Shown here: positions 1-10,944 of the stretch, in pieces
How the letters are laid out: every line of letters starts with the position of its first letter
Numbering within the stretch: position 1 is the first letter of the stretch
DNA from: Rhexocercosporidium sp. MPI-PUGE-AT-0058
Taxonomy: Eukaryota > Ascomycota > Leotiomycetes > Helotiales
Assembly (NCBI GenBank): GCA_020746875.1
Contig: JAGTJL010000005.1
Span: 2,480,001 to 2,544,000 of the forward strand
Direction: 5' to 3'
DNA length: 64,000 nucleotides
The notes under the pieces: generated by a model
The model's input: the letters and a program-made list of their open reading frames with translations, nothing else
Told to the model about the DNA's origin: nothing
The model's database searches: none
Program-made: the position numbers and the translations under genes

Positions 1-362
1 TCCATCAAACACAACACCAACGATCAGCGAGTGCTAGGAACCAAACTCCCAGAGCCCCAGCTGCCCACTAGACGATCATCTCCCTCCCTCGTCAAATCCG
101 ATTTGCCAATCCAACGACATGTCAAGACAACTTCCTCACTCCAAGCCTCCAGGGGCATTCATCATCGGCCCGAACACTGTAGAAGTCTGATGGTTGTGCC
201 TCTACATTCGTTACCAGTCTAGCACTGGTAAAGGTGGAAGCAGAAGACTCTAGAGAAGAGACGACCCGTGGTGGTTCTCAGCATCTAGCGAACCTCCAAG
301 GTCAGACTCCCTCCCCTTCATCATAATGACGATATGGAAATTCAAGGATAGTGCTTAAGAGA

Positions 363-949
363 AGCAGTCCTCCGGAAATACTGTCATCTTTTCTCTTCTT
401 GCAATAACCCTGAACGTACGCGAAGCTCCAAGGATGGCAGAGGTGTTCAACGCGTATACAGTGAGCTCGTAGATATCGCTGTAGTCAAAACCAGCTTCGG
501 AATCCTCATACATAAGCCATGAGACGTAATAGTTCCGGCACGTGCAGGAGATGAAGATAAAAGGACGTTGTCTCCAGCTGATCCGCGGTATCCACCAGCA
601 CAGGGGATACGAATATGCCCAGCTACCGGGTACGGTTCCCGAATCTCACCATTCTGCCGAGGCACAACCAGGACGTTGTAGACGATTTCAGAGGTCAAGA
701 TACTGACCCAGCCTCTGATGTATTCTCTCTTAAATCATAGAAGGGTCTTATCTGAGGGTTTGCCCTTTCTGGTACTTCCTTACACTGGAATTCGTCAACA
801 GCCTTGTAGCGGCTGTGGCATTCTTTCATGCTACATGAACTTCGTTGCGCCGCGGGAAGACGACATGCCCTGTATAAATACCCGGATTCTGGGTTGACCT
901 GTAACGAGAAGACCTCGGTGAGCTTCCTTACGCCGACGACGATTTGCAC
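363..949 (-). pseudogene. Relic of an unrecognised protein-coding gene, one-base deletion visible
   Basis: I do not recognise the family. The minus strand reads as protein-like sequence in two frames that abut: one holds YNVLVVPRQNGEIREPYPV and then SSSPARAG; the next continues NYYVSWLMYEDSEAGFDYS, then IYELTVYALNTS, ending in a stop near 363. The shift between them, near 528-535, would be repaired by one extra base, so this looks like a one-nucleotide deletion in an old gene. A third frame upstream (695-949) may be its N-terminal part. A gene with unusual introns or an assembly error is possible, but no splice sites fit at the shift. Confidence 0.4.
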
Positions 950-2296
950 TATGATTTCATCTACCCCGACCTCTCTCTAGGTAGGAGGAAGAGCAACATT
1001 GGTTTAATGCAACGGCAGCAGGATAGCGACGAACCCGGGATTGGATCCGTGCGGCGGCCGGTTAACCCACTACAACAACGCACTCCGAACACAGCCAAAA
1101 TCGAAGAATTTCAAGGTCAATCAAGAGTGAGGCATCAAATCGAATTTCTTATACCAAAGATTCTCGTCGTTCTTTAATTATTTGATTAGCAATTATGATT
1201 CTACTGTTAACTATAACTAGACGTCAATCTCTATTGTGTTGGAAAATGATATTTTTAAGTACAAGATGAAGCATAGCAAATAGGCGCAAAGGGATTATTA
1301 TCTCATTGATGATTAAAGAACTAAGAAGAGTATGAGAGAGAAGCTTGCGAGTACTCTGCTCGCACGACCTTACGCTACTGTCACGTAAGGTAATCTTACT
1401 GTAAGCTCCCGCTGTCACTTCTTTAGTCGAGCCTTAGCGACAGAACCTTATTGTTCGACACGATGAATAATACTGTATTACTTCACTTGTATCGAATTCG
1501 TTGCGTGGTGTAAATCAATTGTCTGAAAAGGTGTAGCTGTTAATATCCTCGCTAAAAAATTAGAGTTGCCGATGGTCAAGTCACCCTAGAGATCCACTCC
1601 ATTTTCGTCGCCTCCCAGGATAATCGGTACAAGAACGGTGTTATAGCCTTTGCCGAGCAATTCTCGGACCTAATGCGCAAGGCCGAATGCCGGCAGTAGG
1701 AGAATGGATCGCAACAGGTTATATAGACTATTCTACCGATCTTTGGGGTACTGCTGTAGCAGAACTGTACGCACCGCTAGAATGTATACGGAAATACATA
1801 ATCTACGCAGGGTGAGTTTTTAATTCTGCAAAAATAGAATTCCAGCTCAGCTACCCAAGAACTCCATGAACTGTTTGTGCTGGTTATGATTTCAAGCAAA
1901 ATTAGACTAGTCATAGGCCGACTTTTCGGTCCTCGACGGATAGCCGGGACTGTGTGTGGATAGCAACTAGTCAATCAGTAGCGTATGCCAACCAATCAAT
2001 CAATAACTTATACGGGCAATATCACTGTTGCCGTTCTGGTCCTGCAAGATTTTACAATCCCCTGGGCTTTTGGCGAATCTTTCAATCAATCTTGCTGGGG
2101 GTTGACGAATTAGACTTTTCCGTAGTCAGGACTTCGTATGTCGAGAAAGCACAGGCGTCCGAACTTCCCGGGTTTTAGTCTAGGTTAAGTGAGTATATAG
2201 GTTTTATATAAGTTGCCTTACCTACACTGTTTGATATTTTTATATCAGACACATGGGCACCAGTTACATTCCTGCTTTGGTCTAGTTGCAAAAAAA
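950..2296. other. Gene-free stretch
   Basis: No convincing gene. Short open frames lack family motifs or codon-like structure. A fragment near 1555-1680 on the plus strand reads like protein (VADGQVTLEIHSIFVASQ) but runs into stops and is too short to name. The last 100 bases would be the promoter and leader of the following gene. Confidence 0.5.
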
Positions 2297-3560
2297 ATGA
2301 AGTCCTTATTTTCAATCCTCAAGACGCTGTCTACAGGACCTATCCTGTTCTGCCTAGCCACACCAGTACAATCCTCGCCCACCTGCTCGCCCATTTCAAA
2401 CTTCTATTTCCCCTCAATAGCTGCCGACTACCCTTCAAGAATGGTGTACGGGTCGGCCCCGGGGGTTGCGTTGGACTCCCCAAAGATAGACATTCTCAAT
2501 GGCTCTGCTTGGGACTGGTGGTACTTCGACGCGGTCTCATACTCGGCCGACCAAACCATTTCTGTCGTCTTCACCATATCCGAGCCAGCAAACTTTGCAG
2601 CGCAAGGCTTCTTCAACCAGACGACATTCGTACAAATCCAAGCCCAATTTACCAACGGGACTCGATATGTAAACCTTGTTCCCGCAAAATTGGCTTCCAT
2701 TAGGACAGAAGGTGAAGGCTCATGGGGACAGTTTGTTGAGACCGGAATAAGTTGGGAGGGGACGGCTGATCTTTCGAAGTACGTTGTTACCTTTGACGAT
2801 AGTACATTGGGAATCAAGGGCAACATTACACTGGACTCGGTAAGTGGCTACCGTACCCGGATAAGTTAATTACCCCACGTACATAGACTTACTGAGCTTT
2901 CCAACCAGATCGCGCTGCCCCATTATCCATGTGGTCCATTGTGTAGCAACGAGAACCTTGAGATTGGTCCTACTGTTGGTTGGGCGAATGCTATTCCAGA
3001 TGCAAATGCAAGCGTCAATCTAAATTTCTTCGGAACTGACATGATTTTCGAAGGGTCAGGCTACCATGACAAGGTAAGCTTAACTTATGGAGCATCTACT
3101 GCAGATATATTACTTACCTTTGATACTACAGAATTGGGGTTCCATTCCATTTTCCGTGTCCGTGCGGAATTGGTACTGGGGTCATGCTCGTGTTGGACCG
3201 TATTCACTTGTGTGGTTTGACTTCCTCGATCCAGAGGGTAATGAGTCATCCAGTGGCTATCTATATAATTCTACGACGCAGTCTATCGTTGCGGCTTCGT
3301 GCAGCAGCTTGAAAGCCAGGCCCACTGGTCAGAACTCAACTTACCCACCTACTAACATGCATGCCATGCCGGAGGGGTTTCATATCGAGTTCGACATTGA
3401 GGGCGGTGCTGTGTTCGAAATAGATGTTACTAATGATATTGAAACCTTGGACCTAGGGGTACAAGGCTACACTAGGTGGATTGGGGCGTGCACTGGTGGA
3501 GTCCGTGGCGAAGTATTTGAGCACGGGATCGCCTTGTGGGAATGGATGAGGCACTTGTGA
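2297..3560 (+). CDS. Secreted Diels-Alderase/CrtC-like (lipocalin-fold) protein
   Basis: Three exons, 2297-2839, 2909-3073 and 3132-3560, give 378 aa with both introns in phase 0 (GTAAGT..CCAG and GTAAGC..ACAG). A hydrophobic stretch over residues 1-27 looks like a signal peptide. Near residue 75 the motif SAWDWWYFDAVS matches the WWYFD signature of the hydroxyneurosporene-synthase/AttH-like superfamily, which includes fungal Diels-Alderases that set decalin rings in polyketide-nonribosomal products (Fsa2, CghA and MycB types). Total length fits that family. Several N-x-S/T sites suit a secreted glycoprotein. No polyketide or nonribosomal gene is adjacent, so the substrate cannot be guessed. 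The superfamily is fairly sure; pericyclase activity is inference. Confidence 0.75.
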
Positions 3561-4592
3561 TCCGTCATAGCCATCTTATAGCTTAGGTTCTTAAGGTTCT
3601 GAATTAAGAATTCTGGAAGGTTCAACGCCATCTATTTCATGATCTTTTAGACGTGCTTTCATTACATACTTACTCCTGGTCTCGTCTCGGGCAGTATATG
3701 ATTTGGAGAAAAAAAGCACTTACCCGCCAGCGATCCGCAATTTGGTCTTCCGTGCTGACGATTTTCCATGTGAACAATGAGGTTCGAGGTAATGTTGTTT
3801 CCTGGCAATTTCCTGCCCGATAACTTCTATCAAAACCGAGAAGATGCGCAAAGTATGTTTTGCCTATCTGGTAAATCTGTGCTCGATAATGTATAAGACG
3901 GTCGGAACTTATTCAAACTCGGATTCTCTGAGTCGACGCTTTGTGGGGAAGCATGCAAGCAGAATGCAAGCTGGGCAGTGTTCATTGCACGGGTTGTGGT
4001 TTACGGCTCAAGACCAGAGAAGAATCGGTGATCTGCGCAGTGAGGCTTCGTGGAACAGTTTCACGAGTTCTAGTGGAGTGACTGATTGTCTAAATTGCAA
4101 TTTGTTGTTAGATACTATGATTTTGAGGGCAAGAACAAGTCATAGGAAAGATTGTACTAATCTTTGATAAGTACACTAGCTTGAAATGAAAATCTAACTC
4201 TAATGTGCTGATCGAACTACTATATTCAAGCGCGTATGAAAAACCGAAGTCAAGTAATCGGGAAGAAGAAAAAAAAGTATCTCAAAATACCTTTTGCGCC
4301 CTTTTCCTGTCACTGCCCAAAGAGAACCTCAAAATTAACGTGGATATTGAGAAATGACTCTAGTATGTCTAACTATATGTATGTCAATGTCCAGCCTACC
4401 TGTACGCCTGAGCTGTTGCCATGCATGAGGTCTCACAAAAATTCGACATGCCCGTTACTTCATACATGAAATACCATGCCATGAGACCAGTTCTTTCATG
4501 TATTCGGTGCCTTTCTCTTCCCTTTCCAAGATTCTCACCTTCGAATATCCAATTTCCCCTTGGCCTTCCTCCTACGAAGGTCCCAGAATAGA
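3561..4592. other. Gene-free stretch between converging genes
   Basis: Holds the 3' flanks of the gene before it and of the minus-strand gene after it. Open frames here are short and AT-rich with no recognisable domain. No RNA gene seen. Confidence 0.5.
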
Positions 4593-5759
4593 TCAAACCC
4601 TCAAATTCCCCTCCATAACCACAACAGCATTCCCACTGATCCTCACGCCCTCAACCCTCATCCCCTTACCACCCCAATCTTCTCCAATAAAAACTTCAAC
4701 ACCAATCACACTCTTCCTCCCCATCTCCACCCCCTGCGTGACCTCAAACCTCCTCCTCCCACTTCTCCCTTCATGAAGCGCCAAATGACAACTCAGGGCA
4801 CTTGCCGCACTCCCTGTGGCAGGATCCTCCATGGCAACCTCAAGCATCCGACTCCTAATTCTTACCACCCCATCCCTCTCTCCCTCTCTATCTTCCAAAA
4901 CAACAAAGTAATACTTTGCCACAAATCCCATCCTCCACCCCTCATCCAATACCCCATGAAAACTAACATCCTCACCCACAAGCTGCACGCTTCTCAACTC
5001 CTCCAGACTCCCCAGCCTGACAAGTAAGAACGTCATCCCCTTCACAATACTCACAATCGGCGCCGCGAGCTCCGCCTTCCTAATACCTGATAGCAGACTC
5101 AAGCCCGGGATAGGCAGCTCGAGATCGCCGATCGTGTGCGCGTGGATGTGCACGTTATGTGGTATATCGACTGAAACTCTCGATGACATATTCGGTTCGA
5201 TGATCCTATCCTCATCGTCATCTTCGCGCTCGTCATCGTACACCAAAGCGATATCCACACTTCCAGCTCTCGTCCCGAGTCTCCCCCTTCCTTTCCCCTT
5301 CCCGCCCCCCGCACCAAGCACCCCAAGCACATACGCCGCTGTCCCGATGACAGGATGGCCCGCGAACGGTAATTCCGCGTCTGACGTGAATATCTCGACA
5401 TCCCATTCTGGGATCGAGGGATCGAGTTGTTCATGTAAGAAGATAGTCTCGCTGAGGTTGAATTCGGCTGCTATGTTCTGTTTTTGCTGTTGTGTTATTA
5501 GGTTGCGGAGCGCGGAGGGGATGCGGACTAGTGCGAGTGGGTTGCCGGCGTAGGGCATGGAGGTGAAGACGTCGAGGGTTGTGAAGGGGAGGGTCAGTGG
5601 ATGGGAGGGCGTGCGTAGGATTGGTGGTTTGGAGATCGTGGATTGGGTGACTGGGGATTGTTTGGTGTGGTTGGTGTCGAGAGTGTAGGATTTGGAGTGG
5701 GTGAGGGATGCTGGAGGGGTGATGGCCGGTGAGGAGTTAATGTCGAGTGTTGGTGCCAT
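4593..5759 (-). CDS. PhzF-family isomerase-like protein
   Basis: Uninterrupted 388-aa frame. After a 50-residue Ser/Thr/Pro-rich leader comes the PhzF fold: TLDVFTSMPYAGNPLALV, then NLSETIFL, which carries the Glu that acts as general acid/base in PhzF, then AELPFAGHPVIGTA, and near the C terminus EDPATGSAASAL with the second-half Asp-Pro-Ala-Thr-Gly-Ser motif. These are the hallmark motifs of the diaminopimelate-epimerase-like fold. An acidic insertion (about residues 165-190, rich in D, E and R) makes it longer than the usual 280-300 aa. Fungal members are mostly of unknown substrate; no phenazine genes are nearby, so phenazine synthesis should not be assumed. Pro/Thr-rich coding near the C terminus is normal for the locus. 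Confidence 0.9.
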   Translation of the reverse strand: MAPTLDINSSPAITPPASLTHSKSYTLDTNHTKQSPVTQSTISKPPILRTPSHPLTLPFTTLDVFTSMPYAGNPLALVRIPSALRNLITQQQKQNIAAEFNLSETIFLHEQLDPSIPEWDVEIFTSDAELPFAGHPVIGTAAYVLGVLGAGGGKGKGRGRLGTRAGSVDIALVYDDEREDDDEDRIIEPNMSSRVSVDIPHNVHIHAHTIGDLELPIPGLSLLSGIRKAELAAPIVSIVKGMTFLLVRLGSLEELRSVQLVGEDVSFHGVLDEGWRMGFVAKYYFVVLEDREGERDGVVRIRSRMLEVAMEDPATGSAASALSCHLALHEGRSGRRRFEVTQGVEMGRKSVIGVEVFIGEDWGGKGMRVEGVRISGNAVVVMEGNLRV

Positions 5760-7424
5760 GATTTCGGATCGTGTTATTCTTGACGAACTGTAATAACTGA
5801 TTGTATATCAAAGACTTCCGTACTGCTTTGTTGATCTTATTTCCATACGATGTTCTCAAGATCCAATGTACTATCCGAATCTCAATTTCCAAAGGCCCCT
5901 CTAAATATTCTCTCTTCTTCCCTTCTCTGCTCAAAGCGGGGGAGCTTTCCCTTTTAAGGCAAAGCAACCAAGTCAAGTCCTAGGTATTACCCCCGGATAT
6001 CCAAGCCGCAAAAGCAAGCAAATCAAGATTCACAATACCAAGCAAGCACGGCACACTGTAGACTCGATGTCAGATGCGACTGTGACTGGGCTAGCACAAC
6101 TACTTAATAAAACCAGTATTCCGTATGGGGGATAAATTTTCAAACCCAGGAAGTTGGTTTTCCTGAAGAAAAGGACCTTCAACTCCGGCGGGGCATTCGA
6201 TCCTCTTTATCGAATTTGAAGAAAGCAGGTATATTTTAACGAATTGCCTTGACGCTTGTGAGATTTGTCAGCTTGTCTCACACCCTCTTGCCCAGGGAAC
6301 TCCAAACGAAGGATAGAGCAAAGTAACGATGGGGGTAAAATTTACCTGGTTCCTACTCCATCTCCTCGTATGTTCCCTACTCCTTTGTCTATCTCTTCTT
6401 TTTGTTCTGCGAAATCCCCATTCACTTTTAATAATGCATCAAGCGAGCAACTCAAATCTAAAATGAACAGCAGCTCCCCTCACTCCTCCACCGCATCCTA
6501 GGGTCCTCACTAACAGGCCCATCCTGTCGTTCGAATAAACTAGGCTGCATATAACCTGCATGACGCGGGCTAGCTTCAATCCCTGCTGATCTCTACGGCA
6601 GCTCTGCCAACTTTTTGGTGCCCACTTTCTCTTTCCCATATGAGTTTTCGTGGATTCGCCTCTTACTCCTCACTTTCTCCAATGAGTAAATTGGATACTT
6701 CGCGCGCAGGAATGAAAAATTCTTTCTAACTGACCTTCTAATTTTTCTTCTTCCGCTTTTTCCTATGTTACCGCCTTGCGGATCTGGACAAAGAAACCAA
6801 AAAAAAAAAAAAAGTGAAAGACAGGCTTGCAGAGACAAATCCTATCTCAACGCCTCCCTATACACAGCATGCACGTCGTAGATCATCCACTCCAGGTACT
6901 CTAGTCCACTATCCTACGGGCGTCATAACGCACCCGCAAGGATGTGCAGATCTGAGATATCGCTTGTGGGACACGTTTCCTGATGATCTTTCATTGGGTG
7001 CCAAGCCCTCGGATGTCCCTGCATGCTGGGAAGTGGGGTTCGAGTGCAAAAACGGGTTGGGGTTGCTGGTTTTGTTGGTTTGGAGAGGTTGTGGGTACTT
7101 TGGTACCGTACTCCGTATTCTCTATTATGTAGTGAGGAGAATGTAGACGGGGGGCGTTTGTTTTGAGGAGACTAAAAGGGAAGTTGGATAGAAACGTGGG
7201 CACGAAGACAAGCGAGTAAGATCACCGAGAAAGCAAATCGGAAGACGGTATTTTTTTTTCACTACTGTAGGCAAAAAAAAACCCCCCATGACTGAAATAC
7301 TCAGGCCGGAACAAAACGCCAAATTCAACTAATGCCGCTCCGAAATCCCATCCCATATATACTGCGGACAGACCCGCTCATAGCCGTCCGCGCTCTCATT
7401 CGTTACAGTTCATTAACAGCAATC
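5760..7424. other. Gene-free stretch
   Basis: Contains the promoter side of the PhzF gene and the 3' flank of the TRP channel gene. Includes an A-tract of about 15 at 6799-6813 and T- and A-tracts at 7252-7280. The open frames (for example 6814-7146) have no family features and I reject them as genes. Confidence 0.5.
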
Positions 7425-10180
7425 TCAGAATTCCTCCTGCGGCGACCCCTGCGACGCCATTATCAACGCAGTCAACTCGGCAATCTTGAGACTAAGATCT
7501 TGGACTTGCTCCTCAAGCATAGTATTACTGACTACGATTGCCGCTTCTCCTTCCTTCTTGCCCTTGGGAGCAGTCTCTTGTGGAGGACTGTGCGTGCCGT
7601 CCTCAGCGGGTGTTTCGGGGAAGTGCTGAGAGTTGGTCTTCCCGCTACGACTGGCCAGGAATGGTCTCTGTTTCTTGGATGAGGACGATTCACTTGTGAG
7701 CCGAGCTAGTCCGGGGCCAATGGACGAGAATCCTGATGCACCACCATTTACTTTTTCGTGTGCTTTCTCGAAGAGCCAGATTGCGGCTACGATTGGCGAG
7801 TGGGTGACTTTGAGCATCATAATGCGCGTGCGTCGGAGGTCGTCTGAGGAAAGGAACAGTCGAAGCGGCCTTATCAAGATCAAGGGAATGAGGTTCTTCG
7901 AAAGGTTAGCACTTGGATATTCTTGGTATGGAGTAAAACTTACCAAGGGTGGGTAGAAGTGAGTGAGTCTGTTACTGGTCGAAGCCTGCATATGTTAGCG
8001 GTGAACAATGTAGAAAATCCAGAAGTCCTCGGCATACCTCAAGAACATAGACCGAGTAAACGAACAAATATTCCTCCCTAAGCATATACGTGAGCACTTT
8101 TCCACCTCGGGGACGGAAGAAACTAACCGAGCGTGTGCAATGACTTTGGAAAAGCTGTCACTCAAAATACTGATCAAGGATGTGATGAGCAGGATGTTGG
8201 TCATGCAGACGAAGATGAGCTAGTTACAGTTAGCGAGGGCCTACATGTAGGAGTCATGTCAATATTACCATGAGAGGCGGGCCAAGTTTTGGGTTAATCT
8301 GGAAGGTCAGTAGAGTTCGACTACGAGATGGACAAGCCTACATCACTCATGATATCCTGCATTAAAATTAGTCAGATTCTCCAAAACAAAAAAAAAAAAA
8401 AAAGGCAGACTTACGAATCCCAAGTAGCTTGATCCAAAGAACACCTTGATCAAGATCCAACTCATTTCAGATAATCCAAAACTATCTCGAGCAAGGAGTG
8501 TGAAGGTCGTGAGAAACCCTGTTCCCATATCAGTACTGTTCGTGTAACAATACGAACAGGGAGACCGACCGATGTACAAGACTGCTACGACCACCATGAA
8601 TTTCACAAAGTCTTTGGCCTATTGTATGGTCAGAGAAATCACAACGATAAAGCACGAAGGCGTACCATCTCTTTCAAGCACGGAATCTGTCCCAATCAGC
8701 AATGTACATCTAAAATGGGTTCGAACAGCCTACCAATGTTCCGAAATATGGATGAAGACTCAAGAGTGAGCAAATTCTGAGGTCTGTTAACATGTTTCCT
8801 TGATTGTACATGAGCAACCAACCTTGGAACCATGAACAGAGCTTCCAATGACAAAATATCGAATGCAGTATCGGTAATAGGTTGGTACTCCTCCGTGTCC
8901 TTGAACAGCCCAACAGCCCCTACACCGAATTAGAAGCTTTTCACGAAAATGGAATACTCAGTCACTTACTAGTTATTGCAAACGCTATCCCAATCAGAAT
9001 TATGATAAGATCACATCCATTCCAAATATCGACAGCGTAAAATATTGATCCAGCATCAATAAACTCTCCGAGCTCATCGTAGGCAAAAGCTGCAAACCAA
9101 ATGTACAGCATGATTTCCAGGAAAGTGATATCGAACCTGCAAAGCTCGTTAGAATGTAGACTGAAGCCTGGTCCGGTGTACTCACTGGTTTCTCTCAACC
9201 ATGACAGCATAGTAGAGGAATAAAAAGGTTGCAAAGAAGAGGACCTCAAAAGTCTTGATATATCTCGGTACCCGCAGACGTGTAAAGCAATCCGCCCGTT
9301 TCTTGTTGTAGAATTGTGGTTTCTTCTTCGTATTCACGCTCAGTGAAGCCCAGAAAGTGATATCCCCGTTCCAGATCCCAGTAATGATTTTCTGAACGAT
9401 TCTTTGGCTGATGAACTTCTTGCAATCTGCCACGGCAGCAATTTCCAGCGCATTGAGACCAGTGAACGATGATGTTGGGTCGTCTTCGTCTTCTGGGTTT
9501 ACTTCTGGAACAATTGACATAGAGCCCATGTGCGAGATCGATCGCAGCATTTCTACCCGCTTGCTTGTTGGCCTCGTAGGAGTCGTGGGAACAAGAGGAT
9601 CGCGCGCTCTGAACTGTGGAAGGAGACTCGAGTGTTCGTTGACTTCGGAACCGCATGGATCTGTAGTTTGTGGTTCCTCCTCTGGTGGCTGGACTTCTGG
9701 CAGCTCGTACAAGCAAAAGTCCACCGCATCTCGTTCCGATATTCGAGTAAGGAATCGCCAGGCCACAATTTCGCATGCATTGGCTCGTGTTTCGTTCAAT
9801 CCGCGATCATCGACTTCGAGGGTAGAGAAGTGCCATTTCAATGTTCTATCCAAATCCAATGAGCAAAGGTTTATGGCAAAGTCGAGAATACTGACAACAG
9901 AGCATTGATCAATGCCGGATTTGTGACATTCAAAACAAGATGTTCCACCAAGACTCGGATCTTATTCCCCGCAGACGTGGTTCGCAGTTGTTCGAAGGTC
10001 GAGGGCACATGTATTTCGTCAACAAAGTAACTATTTCGCAGTCAGTACAAAGCCGCAGAGGCAATTGAGACATGCTTACAAGGACAACGTCTTGACTACC
10101 TTGGCAAAAGGGTCAGTAGGTCCAATTGCAGGCAGTTTTGTGACCTTGACAAGCCCCATTGCTGATCCGGGGGTATTCAT
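7425..10180 (-). CDS. yvc1: Yvc1/TRPY-type vacuolar calcium channel, 15 exons
   Basis: Exons (high to low): 10180-10080, 10030-9896, 9845-9186, 9136-8970, 8919-8823, 8776-8734, 8686-8666, 8618-8570, 8518-8415, 8356-8342, 8298-8269, 8219-8128, 8077-8038, 7985-7944, 7895-7425; 688 aa with phase kept throughout. The fungal TRPY signatures appear in order: YFVDEIHVPSTFEQLR, LKWHFSTLEVDDRGLNE, LRVPRYIKTFEVLFFATF (first membrane helix), FDITFLEIMLYIWFAAFAY, FDILSLEALFMVPR, the pore-side GFLTTFTLLARDSFGLSEMS, TNILLITSLISILSDSF and, after the last helix, EEYLFVYSVYVLE and LTHFYPPLN. The C-terminal tail is Ser-rich with a short coiled coil. This family releases vacuolar Ca2+ in response to stretch and osmotic shock. 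Exon 2's donor (GTCAGT) and one GTTGGT donor are weak. The 15-, 21- and 30-nt exons are short but each restores conserved residues. Confidence 0.92.
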
Positions 10181-10944
10181 GCTGGTTGGGTTGACGGTTG
10201 AAGTTGGCAGAAGTTGGGGACAGGATGTTTACTCCTAAAAGTTGTAGCACAGTGATACCACGCTATGCCACTCTAGTCCTGTATTACTTGCGCAAGGAAA
10301 ATGCAACAAGTCGCCACTGCAAAGCAGAGCGGGAGAGAATTGGATGGGGTTTTCGTGAAGTCAAAGCAAGGAAAAGTCCAAAAACGCACCTGAGCAAACA
10401 AGACAAACACCCGACAGGGTTCTTTGCTAAAGTGAGGGGCTGCGGCCGCTTTCCGAAGCTTAAATGGCTGGGCGGGCAGCTCGCTTGGAGGCTCTCGCTT
10501 TGTTTTGAAACCTCCTCGTCCATTTGTTACCTTCAGGCCAAGAGGTTTTCGCTTTCTGAAAAGTGAAAGCTAGAGATAGAGTCTAGCTATTAGTGGCTAG
10601 ATGTGTTATTCCAAGAACATTTGAGTGCGGCTTTCACAATGAGGGATTATAAAGGGTAATTAATGATAATTACAAAAGATTTCGCTGCCCCGAAATTGTC
10701 CTTCCAGGAGAGATGGATGCCCAGATGATATGTTTCGCAGATGTTCACGAGTCAGCCCCATTGCTTTCATTACAATTCCAGAACTACACTCGATGCATTG
10801 ATAGAAGTCTACCAAGTAGGGCAGCCGCAGCTATCATCCAGTGGGGCTCTGCTACTAGCAGCCTTTAGGGAAGTAGACTAGTTCATTATTCAGAGGTAGT
10901 AGCAGTGTATTGGCTGACCCGCGATGCCTTTACTACAGCTTCAC
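10181..10944. other. Intergenic stretch upstream of the TRP gene
   Basis: Promoter side of the channel gene and 3' flank of the HET gene. AT-rich, no domain-bearing frame; the 122-aa plus-strand frame at 10198-10566 has no support. Confidence 0.5.

Noticed and set aside
1..362. Frame 31-222 and neighbours at the left end
   Set aside because: Short, no motif and no upstream context; cannot be supported as a gene.
2428..2826. 132-aa minus-strand frame
   Set aside because: Shadow of the Diels-Alderase-like first exon on the other strand.
9411..9908. 165-aa plus-strand frame
   Set aside because: Antisense shadow of the TRP channel exon 3.
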